In this document: one piece after another, positions 9,353 to 17,316 of the stretch
How the letters are laid out: each line of letters opens with the position of its first letter
How positions within the stretch are numbered: the first letter of the stretch is position 1
From: Sinorhizobium sp. BG8
Lineage (GTDB): Bacteria; Pseudomonadota; Alphaproteobacteria; Rhizobiales; Rhizobiaceae
NCBI RefSeq assembly: GCF_016864555.1
Contig: NZ_CP044011.1
Coordinates: 4,297,501-4,361,500 of the forward strand
Direction: 5' to 3'
DNA length: 64,000 nucleotides
Program-made: the position numbers and the translations under genes
The notes under the pieces: generated by a model
What the model was told of the DNA's origin: nothing
The model's input: the letters and a program-made list of their open reading frames with translations, nothing else
The model's database searches: none

Positions 9353-9606
9353 GCGATCCGTTCCGGTTTGTCTGCTGCGGCCGATCCCGGTGCCGCACGG
9401 GCTTCCGCGCGCGCAGTCGAGTGATACGGCTCGAGGGCGGAAGCTGCTTTCGTTTCAAAACGCCGGAGCGCCCTTGCCGCGGTCACCCGCGCGCAACGCT
9501 CCAGCCATCCGGGCCAGGGAGTTTCCCGCGCCCTCGTCCAGTTCAGCCGACATATAGAAACTTGGCGCGCCGAGGGCAAGGGACAGCCGCATCCACGCGC
9601 TCGCAA
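9349..9606 (-). CDS. Possible small Arg/Ala-rich protein coupled to mnmA
   Basis: This 85-residue frame ends in TGA overlapping the mnmA GTG start, an arrangement typical of translational coupling. Its composition (Arg and Ala over a third of residues) is what any GC-rich frame would give, and no family is recognised. It fills most of the gap between mnmA and the LuxR-type gene, which otherwise holds nothing I can assign. It may be spurious. Confidence 0.25.
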   Translation of the reverse strand: MRARGCGCPLPSARQVSICRLNWTRARETPWPGWLERCARVTAARALRRFETKAASALEPYHSTARAEARAAPGSAAADKPERIA

Positions 9607-9659
9607 GCCCTGCCGCAGGCTTGCGGCGGGAACATCCGGTTTCGGAACGGCTCAGCAGA

Positions 9660-10409
9660 TCAGATGAGCTTCATCCGCATCGCGGAAGCGATTGCCTGCA
9701 TACGGTTGACCGCCTGCAGCTTCTTGGTCGCGCTCTTGAAATAGCTCGAGACGGTGTAGACGGAAATGCCGAGAATGATCGCAATCTCGTCGCTGCTTTT
9801 TCCCGCGGCCGCCCAGCGCAGGCACTCGATCTCCCGGCTGGAGAGCTTCTCGCGCGTCGCAAGACCGGCGATCGACGTCCGCTCCTGGCATTCGAAAAGC
9901 TGCACGGAGGCGTAGTAGAGGAAAGCCATCTCCGCGCGCTCGGCCACTTCGCGCTGGCCCGCATAGAGCATCACGTGAGGCTCGCCGCCCGTGGAATGCA
10001 GGAGAAAGGCCACACAGCCGCCGAACCCGTGTTCCTCCGCGAGTTCGAGCACTTCCTGCCTCCGGCTGTCCGATGGATCCCGCGGCGCAAGCAACTGACC
10101 ATCGCCGATCACCGGCCGCTTCGTCATGGTGACTTCGGCAAAGAGCTTGCTAGCATGGAACGTGCCGAGTGCATCGTACTTGCGAACCAACTCCACCGGC
10201 CAGTTGCTGACCATCAGCCGCTCGGAGAAGCGTTGCTGATCGTTCGTCGGAAGACGCGCGACGAGGAAATGCGTGAAATTGAAGTGGCTGGTGCACTGCC
10301 GCATGAGCCGCAGGACCTCGTACTCGGTCTGCACGGCGTCAAGGACGGATGTAGACAGAAATTCGGGCGACCATTCCTGCTGCATCAGCATATCATCAGG
10401 CTCTCTCAT
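9660..10409 (-). CDS. LuxR-family transcriptional regulator
   Basis: This 249-residue protein has an N-terminal alpha/beta domain of about 170 residues followed by a LuxR/FixJ-type helix-turn-helix. The HTH runs LSSREIECLRWAAAGKSSDE, then IAIILGISVYTVSSYFKSA, at about residues 183-225. The N-terminal domain has the size and placement of an autoinducer-binding domain but shows few of the family's conserved aromatic residues; I see YYAS and FECQ segments only. No luxI-type synthase gene is in the window, so it would be an orphan (solo) receptor or a regulator sensing something else. It could also belong to the rhizobial motility regulators with this layout. Its position beside sciP is suggestive but not evidence. 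Confidence 0.75.
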   Translation of the reverse strand: MREPDDMLMQQEWSPEFLSTSVLDAVQTEYEVLRLMRQCTSHFNFTHFLVARLPTNDQQRFSERLMVSNWPVELVRKYDALGTFHASKLFAEVTMTKRPVIGDGQLLAPRDPSDSRRQEVLELAEEHGFGGCVAFLLHSTGGEPHVMLYAGQREVAERAEMAFLYYASVQLFECQERTSIAGLATREKLSSREIECLRWAAAGKSSDEIAIILGISVYTVSSYFKSATKKLQAVNRMQAIASAMRMKLI

Positions 10410-10751
10410 GTTTCTGCTTTTCGAATCTCGGGTATTGTGACCATCACGAGCCTGCTTTCAATCCGGAAATCTGGGGAGGGACCAATGCAAGATTGCAGCA
10501 GGTCCAATGCGGGCGGCTCCATCGTTGAACAGTGATGGCGCCGTGAATGAGACTGCGGAGAATGCAGGAGGGTTCTGGCGGCACCGACGATGCCCAACTA
10601 CCCTTCCGCCGGCGTCCCTACAGGATTCGCCGGCTATGAGAAGTGGCTTAAATGCATAGCTCCCATGCAACGCCACGTCCGGGGCCCCTCGCTGGCCATG
10701 TCGGCGTGCTGTCATCCGCCGTCCACAGCAACAGTGAACCCGCTCAAATTG

Positions 10752-10766
10752 TTAGCAAATTGTTAC
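10752..10766. promoter_or_regulatory. Weak CtrA-like box upstream of sciP
   Basis: TTAG-N7-TTAC, two changes from the CtrA consensus TTAA-N7-TTAA, about 75 bases upstream of the sciP start. sciP is CtrA-controlled in Caulobacter, which is the only reason to list so weak a match. The remaining bases of this 430-base gap (10410-10841) hold nothing else I can assign. Confidence 0.25.
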
Positions 10767-10841
10767 TTCCGGCTTAGGCAATTCTTAAATGTGGCGGGAT
10801 AGAGTGCCCGCATATGGTCTTGAGTGTGTGTAGAGAGTCCA

Positions 10842-11117
10842 ATGACCGAATTGATACGACCCCGCGTAAAGTATGTCATCGGCCCCGATGGCAGTCCTTT
10901 GACGATCGCTGATTTGCCGCCGGCCAATACCCGGCGCTGGGTGATCCGCCGAAAGGCAGAAGTCGTCGCTGCCGTCCGTGGCGGCCTGTTGAGCCTCGAG
11001 GAAGCCTGCGAGCGCTATACTCTGACGGTTGAAGAGTTCCTGTCCTGGCAGTCGTCCATCAATGATCACGGCCTTGCCGGCCTGCGCACCACGCGTATCC
11101 AGCAATACCGCCACTAG
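10842..11117 (+). CDS. sciP: SciP, small CtrA inhibitory protein (DUF1153)
   Basis: In Caulobacter, SciP binds DNA-bound CtrA and blocks transcription of CtrA targets in G1. This 91-residue protein is a near-canonical DUF1153 member. It has LPPANTRRWVIRRKAEVVAA, then VRGGLLSLEEACERYTL and TVEEFLSWQ, which form the Trp-Arg-rich helix-turn-helix. The ATG at 10842 is used; an in-frame ATG at 10824 lacks a better site. It sits 2.3 kb from ctrA, and both are read on the + strand. Having the inhibitor, the regulator and the phosphotransferase (chpT) close together is typical of Rhizobiaceae and Brucellaceae. Confidence 0.9.
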   Translation: MTELIRPRVKYVIGPDGSPLTIADLPPANTRRWVIRRKAEVVAAVRGGLLSLEEACERYTLTVEEFLSWQSSINDHGLAGLRTTRIQQYRH

Positions 11118-11153
11118 CAATCTTTTCTTTTTTTCAAGACCTTGCGGCCGTGC

Positions 11154-11603
11154 TTAGCGCGGCCGCAGCCATATTTGCAGGACGCCAGCGGCCATGGCCG
11201 ACGCCGCATAGAACCACAGTCCCGGCTGACTGAATGCCGATGCCAGTCCGCTGGTCTTCGCCGCCACGATGACAAGGGCCACCAGCATCACGTCCATCAT
11301 CGACCACTTTCCGAGAAGCGGCAGGATGCGCGCAAACAGCCTGTCATGGTCCGCCCCGTCGCGCGGCACGACGGCTTCGAAGGCGATCCCCACCAGCTTG
11401 ACCACCGGAAAGACCAGCGAGAACAGCGCCACCACTGTCGCAAGCGCGTAGTCCTGTTGCAGCCAGAGCGAATGGACCACTTCGACCAGCGACGGCGTTT
11501 CGCTGAAAAAATAGAGTTTCTCGAATCGGACCAGCGGCAGCACCAGGCCGAGCGCCAGGGAAAACGCCGAAAAGACCAGCAGAAGCGGAACGATCCAGAT
11601 CAT
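11154..11603 (-). CDS. PqiA-family inner membrane protein
   Basis: This integral membrane protein (about 149 aa) has four predicted helices: WIVPLLLVFSAFSLALGLVL, ALATVVALFSLVFPVVKLVG, WSMMDVMLVALVIVAA and FYAASAMAAGVLQIWL. The GKWSMMDVMLVAL signature and the FPVVKL segment mark the paraquat-inducible protein A family. Relatives work with MCE/PqiB proteins in lipid transport, but no pqiB lies nearby. GTG at 11630 is an alternative start; the ATG at 11603 leads straight into the first membrane helix. It is convergent with sciP. Confidence 0.8.
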   Translation of the reverse strand: MIWIVPLLLVFSAFSLALGLVLPLVRFEKLYFFSETPSLVEVVHSLWLQQDYALATVVALFSLVFPVVKLVGIAFEAVVPRDGADHDRLFARILPLLGKWSMMDVMLVALVIVAAKTSGLASAFSQPGLWFYAASAMAAGVLQIWLRPR

Positions 11604-11723
11604 CTTGCACTCGTGAACGTTAGGCACCACTCTTCATAGCAGTTTCGGGACGGGAGCAAGGCCCCCTCACCCGCGCAAGAGTTGCACGTCGGCGCAGGCC
11701 GCAACAGGCAGGAGAAGGTATCT

Positions 11724-12005
11724 GTGGAAATTCGAAGTGAAGAAACGGGCTCGCACGGCCGCTATTCTGCGCTTGTTGAGGGACATGAGGCGGAAATGAC
11801 CTATTCCCGCACCTCGCCGCAACTGATCATCATCGACCATACCGGCGTTTCGGATGCCCTGCGCGGCAAGGGCGTGGGCCAGGCACTCGCCGCCCATGCG
11901 GTCGAAGCGGCTCGCGCCGGGGGCTGGAAGATCATTCCGCTCTGCCCCTTCTTCAAGTCGCAGGCACTGCGCCATCCGGAATGGAGCGACGTGGTCAATC
12001 CGTAA
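11724..12005 (+). CDS. Small GNAT-like N-acetyltransferase (YjdJ type)
   Basis: This 93-residue single-domain protein has the acetyl-CoA-binding signature VSDALRGKGVGQALAAHAVE and the terminal segment GWKIIPLCPFFKSQALRHPE, both diagnostic of the small GNAT-fold YjdJ/YidJ family. The substrate is unknown. I place the start at GTG 11724 because AGGAGAAGG ends five bases before it; a longer frame from 11682 has no such site. It is convergent with fliJ, and a stem-loop separates the two. Confidence 0.8.
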   Translation: MEIRSEETGSHGRYSALVEGHEAEMTYSRTSPQLIIIDHTGVSDALRGKGVGQALAAHAVEAARAGGWKIIPLCPFFKSQALRHPEWSDVVNP

Positions 12006-12053
12006 GGGCAGATCCGCGTTACCGGACGGAACGCTGGCGCACAACGCCAAGAG

Positions 12054-12086
12054 GCCTCAGGATCGGTGCTCCACCGGTCCTGAGGC
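12054..12086. terminator. Stem-loop between convergent GNAT and fliJ genes
   Basis: The outer stem GCCTCAGGA/TCCTGAGGC encloses an inner stem CGGTG/CACCG. A short T-rich tail follows on the + strand only. It is probably a bidirectional terminator. Confidence 0.5.
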
Positions 12087-12135
12087 TTCCTGCGCTTCCG
12101 ACTCTACGTCGCCGAACGGAACCGGCGACCCGCTC

Positions 12136-12486
12136 TCAGGCTCGAAGGCGAACGGCGCTGTCGCGCACCTCGAGTGCCGCGGCTTTGGCGAATTCCGCCT
12201 CCGCTTCCTCGAGCGACAGCTCGGCGGCATCCTGCTGAACCTTCAGTTCCCGGATCGAGACCTGAAGATTGTCGGCACGCTGGCGCGCCGCCTTGGCAAA
12301 GGTCGGATAGGCAAAGTGCCCGGGATCGGAGATTCCGGACTTCTTTTCCTCGATGGCGATCTGGCTTTCCAGCTCCTTAGACATCCGGTCGAATTCGGAC
12401 ATCATCATCTGTAGCTGGCTCAACTGCCGCCTTTTTTCTTTCACCTGAAATTCCTTCAGGCGAACTAGGCTCTCACGCGACCTCAT
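12136..12486 (-). CDS. fliJ: Flagellar export chaperone FliJ
   Basis: FliJ (116 aa) is the central stalk of the flagellar type III export ATPase FliI and delivers export substrates. The protein is almost wholly alpha-helical coiled coil, rich in Lys, Glu and Gln (SLVRLKEFQVKEKRRQLSQL; LEEAEAEFAKAAALEV). The start at 12486 has a GGGAG site nine bases upstream; a longer frame to 12738 reads through non-coding sequence. No other flagellar gene is in the window; a solitary fliJ divergent from ctrA is familiar in rhizobia. It may be read from the ctrA-side intergenic region. Confidence 0.8.
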   Translation of the reverse strand: MRSRESLVRLKEFQVKEKRRQLSQLQMMMSEFDRMSKELESQIAIEEKKSGISDPGHFAYPTFAKAARQRADNLQVSIRELKVQQDAAELSLEEAEAEFAKAAALEVRDSAVRLRA

Positions 12487-12832
12487 ACGCAATACTCCCG
12501 TGATGCGAGACCCCGGCACCCGGATCAGAACGCGCCATTCTGGCGCCCTCCCCGATCCGGCACTTTCCCTCCGCGTGCCACGCGCCTGAACAAGACGCGG
12601 ACGACATGGCGGGACATTCTCCGGCGCACGAACCGATCGTGAATCACTGTCGATCTCTGATCCGCACGCCTTTCTGCCCTCCCGACCACCGGTCAGGCAC
12701 GGCAAAACCGTCTTTTCACCCGCGAATTCGGCTTTCAAACACCGGAACGCACAAAAAATTCGACGATATTAACAAATGCATACCGCCGGTAACCTTTCGT
12801 TTACGGGCATCGTTAATCATAGGTGCGATCAT

Positions 12833-12847
12833 TTAAGGGTCGGTAAA
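12833..12847. promoter_or_regulatory. Candidate CtrA box in the ctrA upstream region
   Basis: TTAA-N7-TAAA, one change from consensus, 269 bases upstream of the ctrA start and just before the GANTC cluster. Isolated half-sites (TTAACCAT near 13020) lie closer to the gene. Autoregulation of ctrA is established in Caulobacter and Brucella. Confidence 0.4.
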
Positions 12848-12882
12848 TGCAAAGCACTAAAAAGCACGTTCCTTGCATTGAT

Positions 12883-13011
12883 GAGTCAAAAGAGTCGGTT
12901 AGCGGGTTTTTCTTATGTTTTGGATGAGAGTCGCGATTCCGGATTAGTATGTGAAATCAGGGGTCTGCCCAAAATATTTAACATTTTCGATACATCTTGC
13001 CAGAGTGAATC
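12883..13011. promoter_or_regulatory. Cluster of five GANTC (CcrM methylation) sites upstream of ctrA
   Basis: GAGTC at 12883 and 12892, GAGTC at 12928, GATTC at 12935 and GAATC at 13007. A sixth site (GAATC, 12642) lies further upstream. In Caulobacter the methylation state of a GANTC site controls ctrA promoter P1, and CcrM is conserved in rhizobia. These sites lie in an A+T-rich 580-base gap between fliJ and ctrA that holds no gene. Confidence 0.6.
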
Positions 13012-13115
13012 AGAATTTGTTAACCATTCCGTGGCAGCCTCCAAATCAGGCAACGACTGGATCCGTATCGCGTAAGGGGGCCAGACACCTTTGAGCGGCG
13101 GAAAAGGGGACAAAT

Positions 13116-13814
13116 ATGCGGGTTCTACTGATCGAAGACGATAGCGCGACAGCGCAGAGTATCGAACTGATGCTCAAATCGGAAAGCTTCAACGTTTACA
13201 CCACCGATCTCGGTGAAGAGGGCGTCGATCTCGGCAAGCTCTATGACTACGACATCATCCTTCTGGATCTGAATCTGCCCGACATGTCGGGCTATGAGGT
13301 TCTCAGAACGCTTCGCCTTTCCAAGGTCAAGACGCCGATCCTGATTCTCTCCGGCATGGCCGGCATCGAGGACAAGGTGCGCGGTCTCGGCTTCGGCGCC
13401 GATGACTACATGACCAAGCCCTTCCACAAGGACGAGCTGGTTGCCCGCATCCACGCCATTGTCCGCCGTTCCAAGGGCCACGCCCAGTCGGTCATCGCTA
13501 CGGGCGAACTGATCGTCAATCTGGACGCCAAGACCGTAGAGGTCGGCGGCCAGCGCGTGCACCTGACCGGCAAGGAATACCAGATGCTGGAGCTGCTTTC
13601 GCTCCGCAAGGGCACGACCCTGACCAAGGAAATGTTCCTGAACCACCTCTATGGTGGCATGGACGAGCCGGAACTGAAGATCATCGACGTCTTCATCTGC
13701 AAGCTGCGCAAGAAGCTCGCCAATGCTGCCGGCGGCGCCAACTACATCGAAACGGTGTGGGGCCGCGGCTACGTGCTTCGCGAGCCGGACGGCGACTACC
13801 TCGAAAGCGCCTGA
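13116..13814 (+). CDS. ctrA: Cell cycle response regulator CtrA
   Basis: CtrA (232 aa) is the essential OmpR-type master regulator of alphaproteobacterial cell division, motility and replication control. The receiver domain (residues 1-115) has the acidic pocket IEDD, the phosphoacceptor Asp51 in [22 protein letters not shown] and TKPFHKDEL. The winged helix follows, with [17 protein letters not shown] and [20 protein letters not shown], then [12 protein letters not shown]. The C-terminus ends Ala-Ala-like (ESA), in keeping with a ClpXP-sensitive tail. Regulation is suggested by the GANTC cluster and CtrA-like box upstream. A terminator follows the gene. Confidence 0.97.
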   Translation: MRVLLIEDDSATAQSIELMLKSESFNVYTTDLGEEGVDLGKLYDYDIILLDLNLPDMSGYEVLRTLRLSKVKTPILILSGMAGIEDKVRGLGFGADDYMTKPFHKDELVARIHAIVRRSKGHAQSVIATGELIVNLDAKTVEVGGQRVHLTGKEYQMLELLSLRKGTTLTKEMFLNHLYGGMDEPELKIIDVFICKLRKKLANAAGGANYIETVWGRGYVLREPDGDYLESA

Positions 13815-13843
13815 TCCCCCGCATACTATCGATCCCCGCATCA

Positions 13844-13871
13844 AACCCGCTCCGCCAGAGCGGGTTTTTTC
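13844..13871 (+). terminator. Rho-independent terminator of ctrA
   Basis: AACCCGCTC, short loop, GAGCGGGTT, then a run of Ts. It lies 30 bases past the ctrA stop. The remaining 210 bases to the next gene hold nothing I can assign. Confidence 0.8.
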
Positions 13872-14083
13872 TTGTCTGGAAGGGGCCGACGTCCGGGATG
13901 CCTATCACCTGCGAAAAACCTCGCGCGACCTTCCTCTCACAGGGGCGCGACGACGCAAGGCCACACCACGGCGAGAGCGGCAGAAGTTTTCGAGAGAGTG
14001 CAGCTGGAAGGAGGAAGGGCGCAGCGGCCCGAGCAGTGCTTCTGGTCCCCGGCACGGAGCGACCACTCGCCCCTGCGTGTTGA

Positions 14084-14446
14084 TCAGGCGGCGATCGAAA
14101 GGTTTGCGAAGACCGTCGTCAGGATCTTGCGATCGAAGGGCTTCAGCAGGAAGTCGTCGGCACCCGCGCGCTTGCCCATCATCATCTTCTTGAGGTCCGC
14201 CTCGACCACGCAGTAGAAGATGCGAACCGTCTTGCCCTGGGGCAGATTACGGATGTTGGCGATGAGGTCGAGCGCTCCGTCCATCGTCGAATCGACGATC
14301 AGGATGTTGGGCAGGTCAGCCTCGCAGCGCACCAGTGCCTCGAGCGAGCTCGACGCTTCGAGGACCAGGAAGTTCAGACCCGAGAGGATACGCTTGCCCA
14401 CCTTGCGTACGACGTCGGAACTATCCGCGATCATCAGGCGATGCAT
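14084..14446 (-). CDS. Single-domain receiver protein, atypical (CheY-like)
   Basis: This stand-alone receiver domain (120 aa) has no output domain. The phosphoacceptor Asp is present in NILIVDSTMDG (about residue 52), and the conserved Lys in FLLKPFD (about residue 103). The N-terminal acidic pair is reduced to a single Asp (MIADSSD instead of DD), and the usual Thr/Ser after beta-4 is not obvious (IFYCVVEAD). It may therefore be phosphorylated poorly or act as a phosphate sink or protein-binding receiver. The start at 14446 has GAGAGGAG upstream. It follows chpT on the same strand with a 109-base gap and is convergent with ctrA. It is not a clear CpdR or DivK. Confidence 0.75.
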   Translation of the reverse strand: MHRLMIADSSDVVRKVGKRILSGLNFLVLEASSSLEALVRCEADLPNILIVDSTMDGALDLIANIRNLPQGKTVRIFYCVVEADLKKMMMGKRAGADDFLLKPFDRKILTTVFANLSIAA

Positions 14447-14555
14447 TGCATGCTCCTCTCTCCGGTCCGAAAGGACCGGGCTCACCATGCAACAATTCTA
14501 TGAGCGTCTGGCAAACAAAGTGTTAGCGCGCATGTCGAAAATTAGCCCTTTGCGA

Positions 14556-15203
14556 TTATTCGGAACGGACTTTCGCACTGAAGACGATCTCCTCGGGCGT
14601 GGCCACGACCTCGAGGTCCATCCCGGCTTCCTCAGCGAGCAACACCGTATAGTAGGGCTGGATGCTGTGGGCATCGACCGCTTCCTCGGGGTTTCCGTTG
14701 AGGATCTCCATGAACTTCGGCGGCACGCGCAGCATGCGGCCCTTCGCCGTCAGCTTGAACACCGCATCGAATTCGGGGCTCTCCAGGCTCACATCGATCG
14801 AGCCGCCCCGCGGGATGGCGCCGTAGGCGACGAGGAAGAGGTTGAGAAGCAGTTTGACGCGGTTCTTGGCGACGATCGCGCGCGGACCGGTCCAGGTGAC
14901 CTCGGTTTTCTTCTCCGCAACAGCGAAGTCGCGCGCGGCCTTTTCCGCTTCGCCCGTGTCGATCGATGCTCCGACGGAGCCGGACGCTCCGAACGCGAGA
15001 CGCGCAAACTTCAAACGGACGGAGGCGTTGAGCGCGCTGGTCCGGATCAGGTCCATGGCGTCGGCATCGGCGCCGCCCTCGTCCAGAAGCTCAAGACCGT
15101 TGTTGATGGCGCCCACCGGCGAAATAATATCGTGGCAGACCCGGCTGCACAGCAGCGCCGCCAGATCGGGACCGGTCAGGGTGAGATTTGCATTCTTTAC
15201 CAT
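14556..15203 (-). CDS. chpT: Histidine phosphotransferase ChpT
   Basis: ChpT (215 aa) passes phosphate from the CckA hybrid kinase to CtrA and CpdR. The DHp-like helix carries the phosphorylatable His in LLCSRVCHDIISPVGAINNG (about residue 24), followed by a degenerate kinase-like ATPase fold (NRVKLLLNLFLVAYGAIPRG). The start at 15203 has GGAG nine bases before it; the frame extends to 15365 without a better site. Its position near ctrA and sciP, with eipA divergent from it, supports the call. Confidence 0.9.
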   Translation of the reverse strand: MVKNANLTLTGPDLAALLCSRVCHDIISPVGAINNGLELLDEGGADADAMDLIRTSALNASVRLKFARLAFGASGSVGASIDTGEAEKAARDFAVAEKKTEVTWTGPRAIVAKNRVKLLLNLFLVAYGAIPRGGSIDVSLESPEFDAVFKLTAKGRMLRVPPKFMEILNGNPEEAVDAHSIQPYYTVLLAEEAGMDLEVVATPEEIVFSAKVRSE

Positions 15204-15344
15204 AGTGTGCTCCGAGCTCCCGCATAGCTTCGACCCCAGGACCCCTATGGGTTCTGAGGGTATATTCGCGAATCGACGCTTAGCACGTGAGAATTGCGCG
15301 GAGCGTGTCCGAAATCGAGGCAAACATAATGACACCACATTTGG

Positions 15345-15360
15345 TAAACCGATTATTAAC
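15345..15360. promoter_or_regulatory. Candidate CtrA box upstream of eipA
   Basis: TAAA-N7-TTAAC, one change from the full consensus, about 60 bases before the eipA start and 142 bases upstream of chpT on the other strand. Brucella eipA is reported to be CtrA-controlled, which raises the value of the match. Confidence 0.45.
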
Positions 15361-15418
15361 ACCATCGGTTCAAATTGCTCTCAGCTAGGGCTTTTGAACC
15401 GAAGGATGGGTGACGGAA

Positions 15419-15997
15419 ATGTCGGTTTCCAACTTCCGCAAGACTGCATACCTGCTGATCGTGGCCGTTCTTGTCGCCGCGTTCGGCGCGCGAAACACGT
15501 TCGCCAGTTCGGGCGACCAATACTCCATGCAGGAGATCGTCGATGCCGGTCACGGCTTCTTCGGCTCGACCTCCGGTGGCTTGGCAAAGGTTGTGGAGAA
15601 GGCGTTCGAATCCTATGGCCTCCCGAACGGATACATTCTCGGGCAGGAAGGCTCGGGGGCGTTCGTTGCCGGCCTGACCTATGGCGAAGGCGAGATGAAC
15701 ACCAAGAACGCCGGCCAGCATCCGATCTTCTGGCAGGGCCCCTCCCTCGGTCTCGACTGGGGCGGACAGGGCAGCCGCGTCATGATGCTTGTCTACAACC
15801 TGCCGAGCGTCAACAACGTCTATGACCGCTTCGCCGGCGTATCGGGATCGGCCTATATCGTGGCGGGCGTCGGCATGACCGTGCTGACCCAGCACGACGT
15901 GGTGCTGGTTCCCATCCGCACCGGCGTCGGCGCACGGCTCGGCCTCAATGCCGGTTACCTGAAGCTGACCCGGGATCCCACCTGGAATCCCTTCTGA
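15419..15997 (+). CDS. eipA: EipA-like periplasmic envelope integrity protein (DUF1134)
   Basis: This 192-residue exported protein has a signal peptide (YLLIVAVLVAAFGARNTFAS) and a DUF1134 domain covering the rest: VDAGHGFFGSTSGGLAKVVE, GYILGQEGSGAFVAGLTYGE, LGLDWGGQGSR and VYDRFAGVSGSAYIVAGVG. Brucella EipA is a small periplasmic beta-barrel needed for envelope stress resistance. GTG at 15410 is an alternative start; the ATG at 15419 is used. It is divergent from chpT and followed by a coiled-coil protein gene. The CtrA-like box upstream suggests cell-cycle control. Confidence 0.85.
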   Translation: MSVSNFRKTAYLLIVAVLVAAFGARNTFASSGDQYSMQEIVDAGHGFFGSTSGGLAKVVEKAFESYGLPNGYILGQEGSGAFVAGLTYGEGEMNTKNAGQHPIFWQGPSLGLDWGGQGSRVMMLVYNLPSVNNVYDRFAGVSGSAYIVAGVGMTVLTQHDVVLVPIRTGVGARLGLNAGYLKLTRDPTWNPF

Positions 15998-16149
15998 GCA
16001 GGTCGGAAAATCTGCCGCGGGGGCGAATGAAACCGCCGGGGCGCACGTCGATTAACCGATTCCCTTTCTTTTCCGCGGCCGGGGCTTGTTCCCGGCCGCA
16101 GCCATGACGATACTGTCGCAATCGACAAACCGATGGAAATGGCTCGACC

Positions 16150-17310
16150 GTGATCGCGTATGTCCTTCTCTTCGCCCTCGGCTTTCTTGCCGCAACACTG
16201 GTAGGTCTTCTGGTGGCTCCGGCGATCCACGGGCGTGTCGTCCGGTTCACCGAAGAGCGGTTGAAGGCGACCATGCCTCTCAGCCCCCAGGAAGTCCGCG
16301 CTCAGAAGGACATGGCACGCGCCGCCTATGCGGCGGAGAATGCCCGCGTCTCCGACGACCTGCGGCGCACGCGCGACAAGCTCGTTCAGGCCACCGTCGA
16401 TCACGAGCGTCTCGTCGGCGAGACGAGCAAGCTGAATGCGGAGAACGCAGACCTCCAGGCCCAGATCGCCGAGATGAATGTGGAAGCGGGCGACCTGCGT
16501 TCCGCCATGCGGCGGGAGACCCAGAAGCTCGATCAGATGAAGTCGACGCTCGATGCCTCCGAGAGGGAAAGCCGCAGCAGCCATCGCGACATCGAGCATC
16601 TGACCGTGCGCCTGCATGATCTCCTTTCGGATATCGATACGGTCAAGATCGATCTCGCGGCACGCGAAACCGAGATCGAGAGCCTCAAGAGCCGCGTCTC
16701 CGCCCTGCGCGACGAGCGTGACAAGCTGAGAGAGGACCTAAAGATTTCCGGCGTCGCGCTGAGGGAGGTGCAGTCACGCCTCTCTCACGAGGAGGGCCGA
16801 TCCCGCCAGCTCGATACCCGCCTGACCCGGGAACTGGCAGGCAGTTCAGACAAGGATAACGTGATCGAACGGCGGATCGCCGAGATCAACCGGCTGAAAG
16901 AAAAGCTCAAGACCGTGACGAACGAAGCCAAGGAAGCGACAAGGCTCTCCCGCATGACCGGCATAGCCCGGTCGAACCTGCTGGAACGCATGCCGGCCAA
17001 AAAAGGATCGGCAGAGAAGATCGGGCGCCGGACCAAGGCGCCCGTCGACCTGCAGGCACTCGACGAGGATGTACGCAACCAGAGTTCGGCGCTCTCCGAG
17101 AGACTTCTTTCAGCCAAGTCCGGTGCAAACGATGCGGCGCTCCGCGAAGAAATCGCCGACATCGCCACGAAGATGATCGTGCTCACCGCGGCACGCGAAG
17201 GACAACACTCCCCCGTGCACGATCTGCTCGCCGCAGTGGACCCCGAAAAGATTGGTGCGAAGAGCCTCGCCCGCCGTAGCCTCGACGCGCTGGACGGCAG
17301 CGAAGGCTGA
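16150..17310 (+). CDS. Membrane-anchored coiled-coil protein of unknown function
   Basis: In this 386-residue protein, an N-terminal membrane helix (AYVLLFALGFLAATLVGLLV) is followed from about residue 30 to 280 by heptad-rich, charged coiled coil (LNAENADLQAQIAEMNVEAG; LKSRVSALRDERDKLREDL). A less structured C-terminal 100 residues completes it. I do not recognise a characterised relative; similar proteins are conserved in Rhizobiaceae next to eipA. The topology suggests a scaffold tethered to the inner membrane with the coil in the cytoplasm. The start is GTG. It follows eipA by 150 bases on the same strand and is convergent with the split methylase gene. Confidence 0.7.
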   Translation: MIAYVLLFALGFLAATLVGLLVAPAIHGRVVRFTEERLKATMPLSPQEVRAQKDMARAAYAAENARVSDDLRRTRDKLVQATVDHERLVGETSKLNAENADLQAQIAEMNVEAGDLRSAMRRETQKLDQMKSTLDASERESRSSHRDIEHLTVRLHDLLSDIDTVKIDLAARETEIESLKSRVSALRDERDKLREDLKISGVALREVQSRLSHEEGRSRQLDTRLTRELAGSSDKDNVIERRIAEINRLKEKLKTVTNEAKEATRLSRMTGIARSNLLERMPAKKGSAEKIGRRTKAPVDLQALDEDVRNQSSALSERLLSAKSGANDAALREEIADIATKMIVLTAAREGQHSPVHDLLAAVDPEKIGAKSLARRSLDALDGSEG

Positions 17311-17316
17311 CGTCGC

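Noticed and set aside
13844-14083. Possible small protein genes on the + strand after the ctrA terminator.
   Set aside because: Three overlapping frames are open at once, all Arg-rich and none with a start signal, as expected of GC-rich non-coding DNA.
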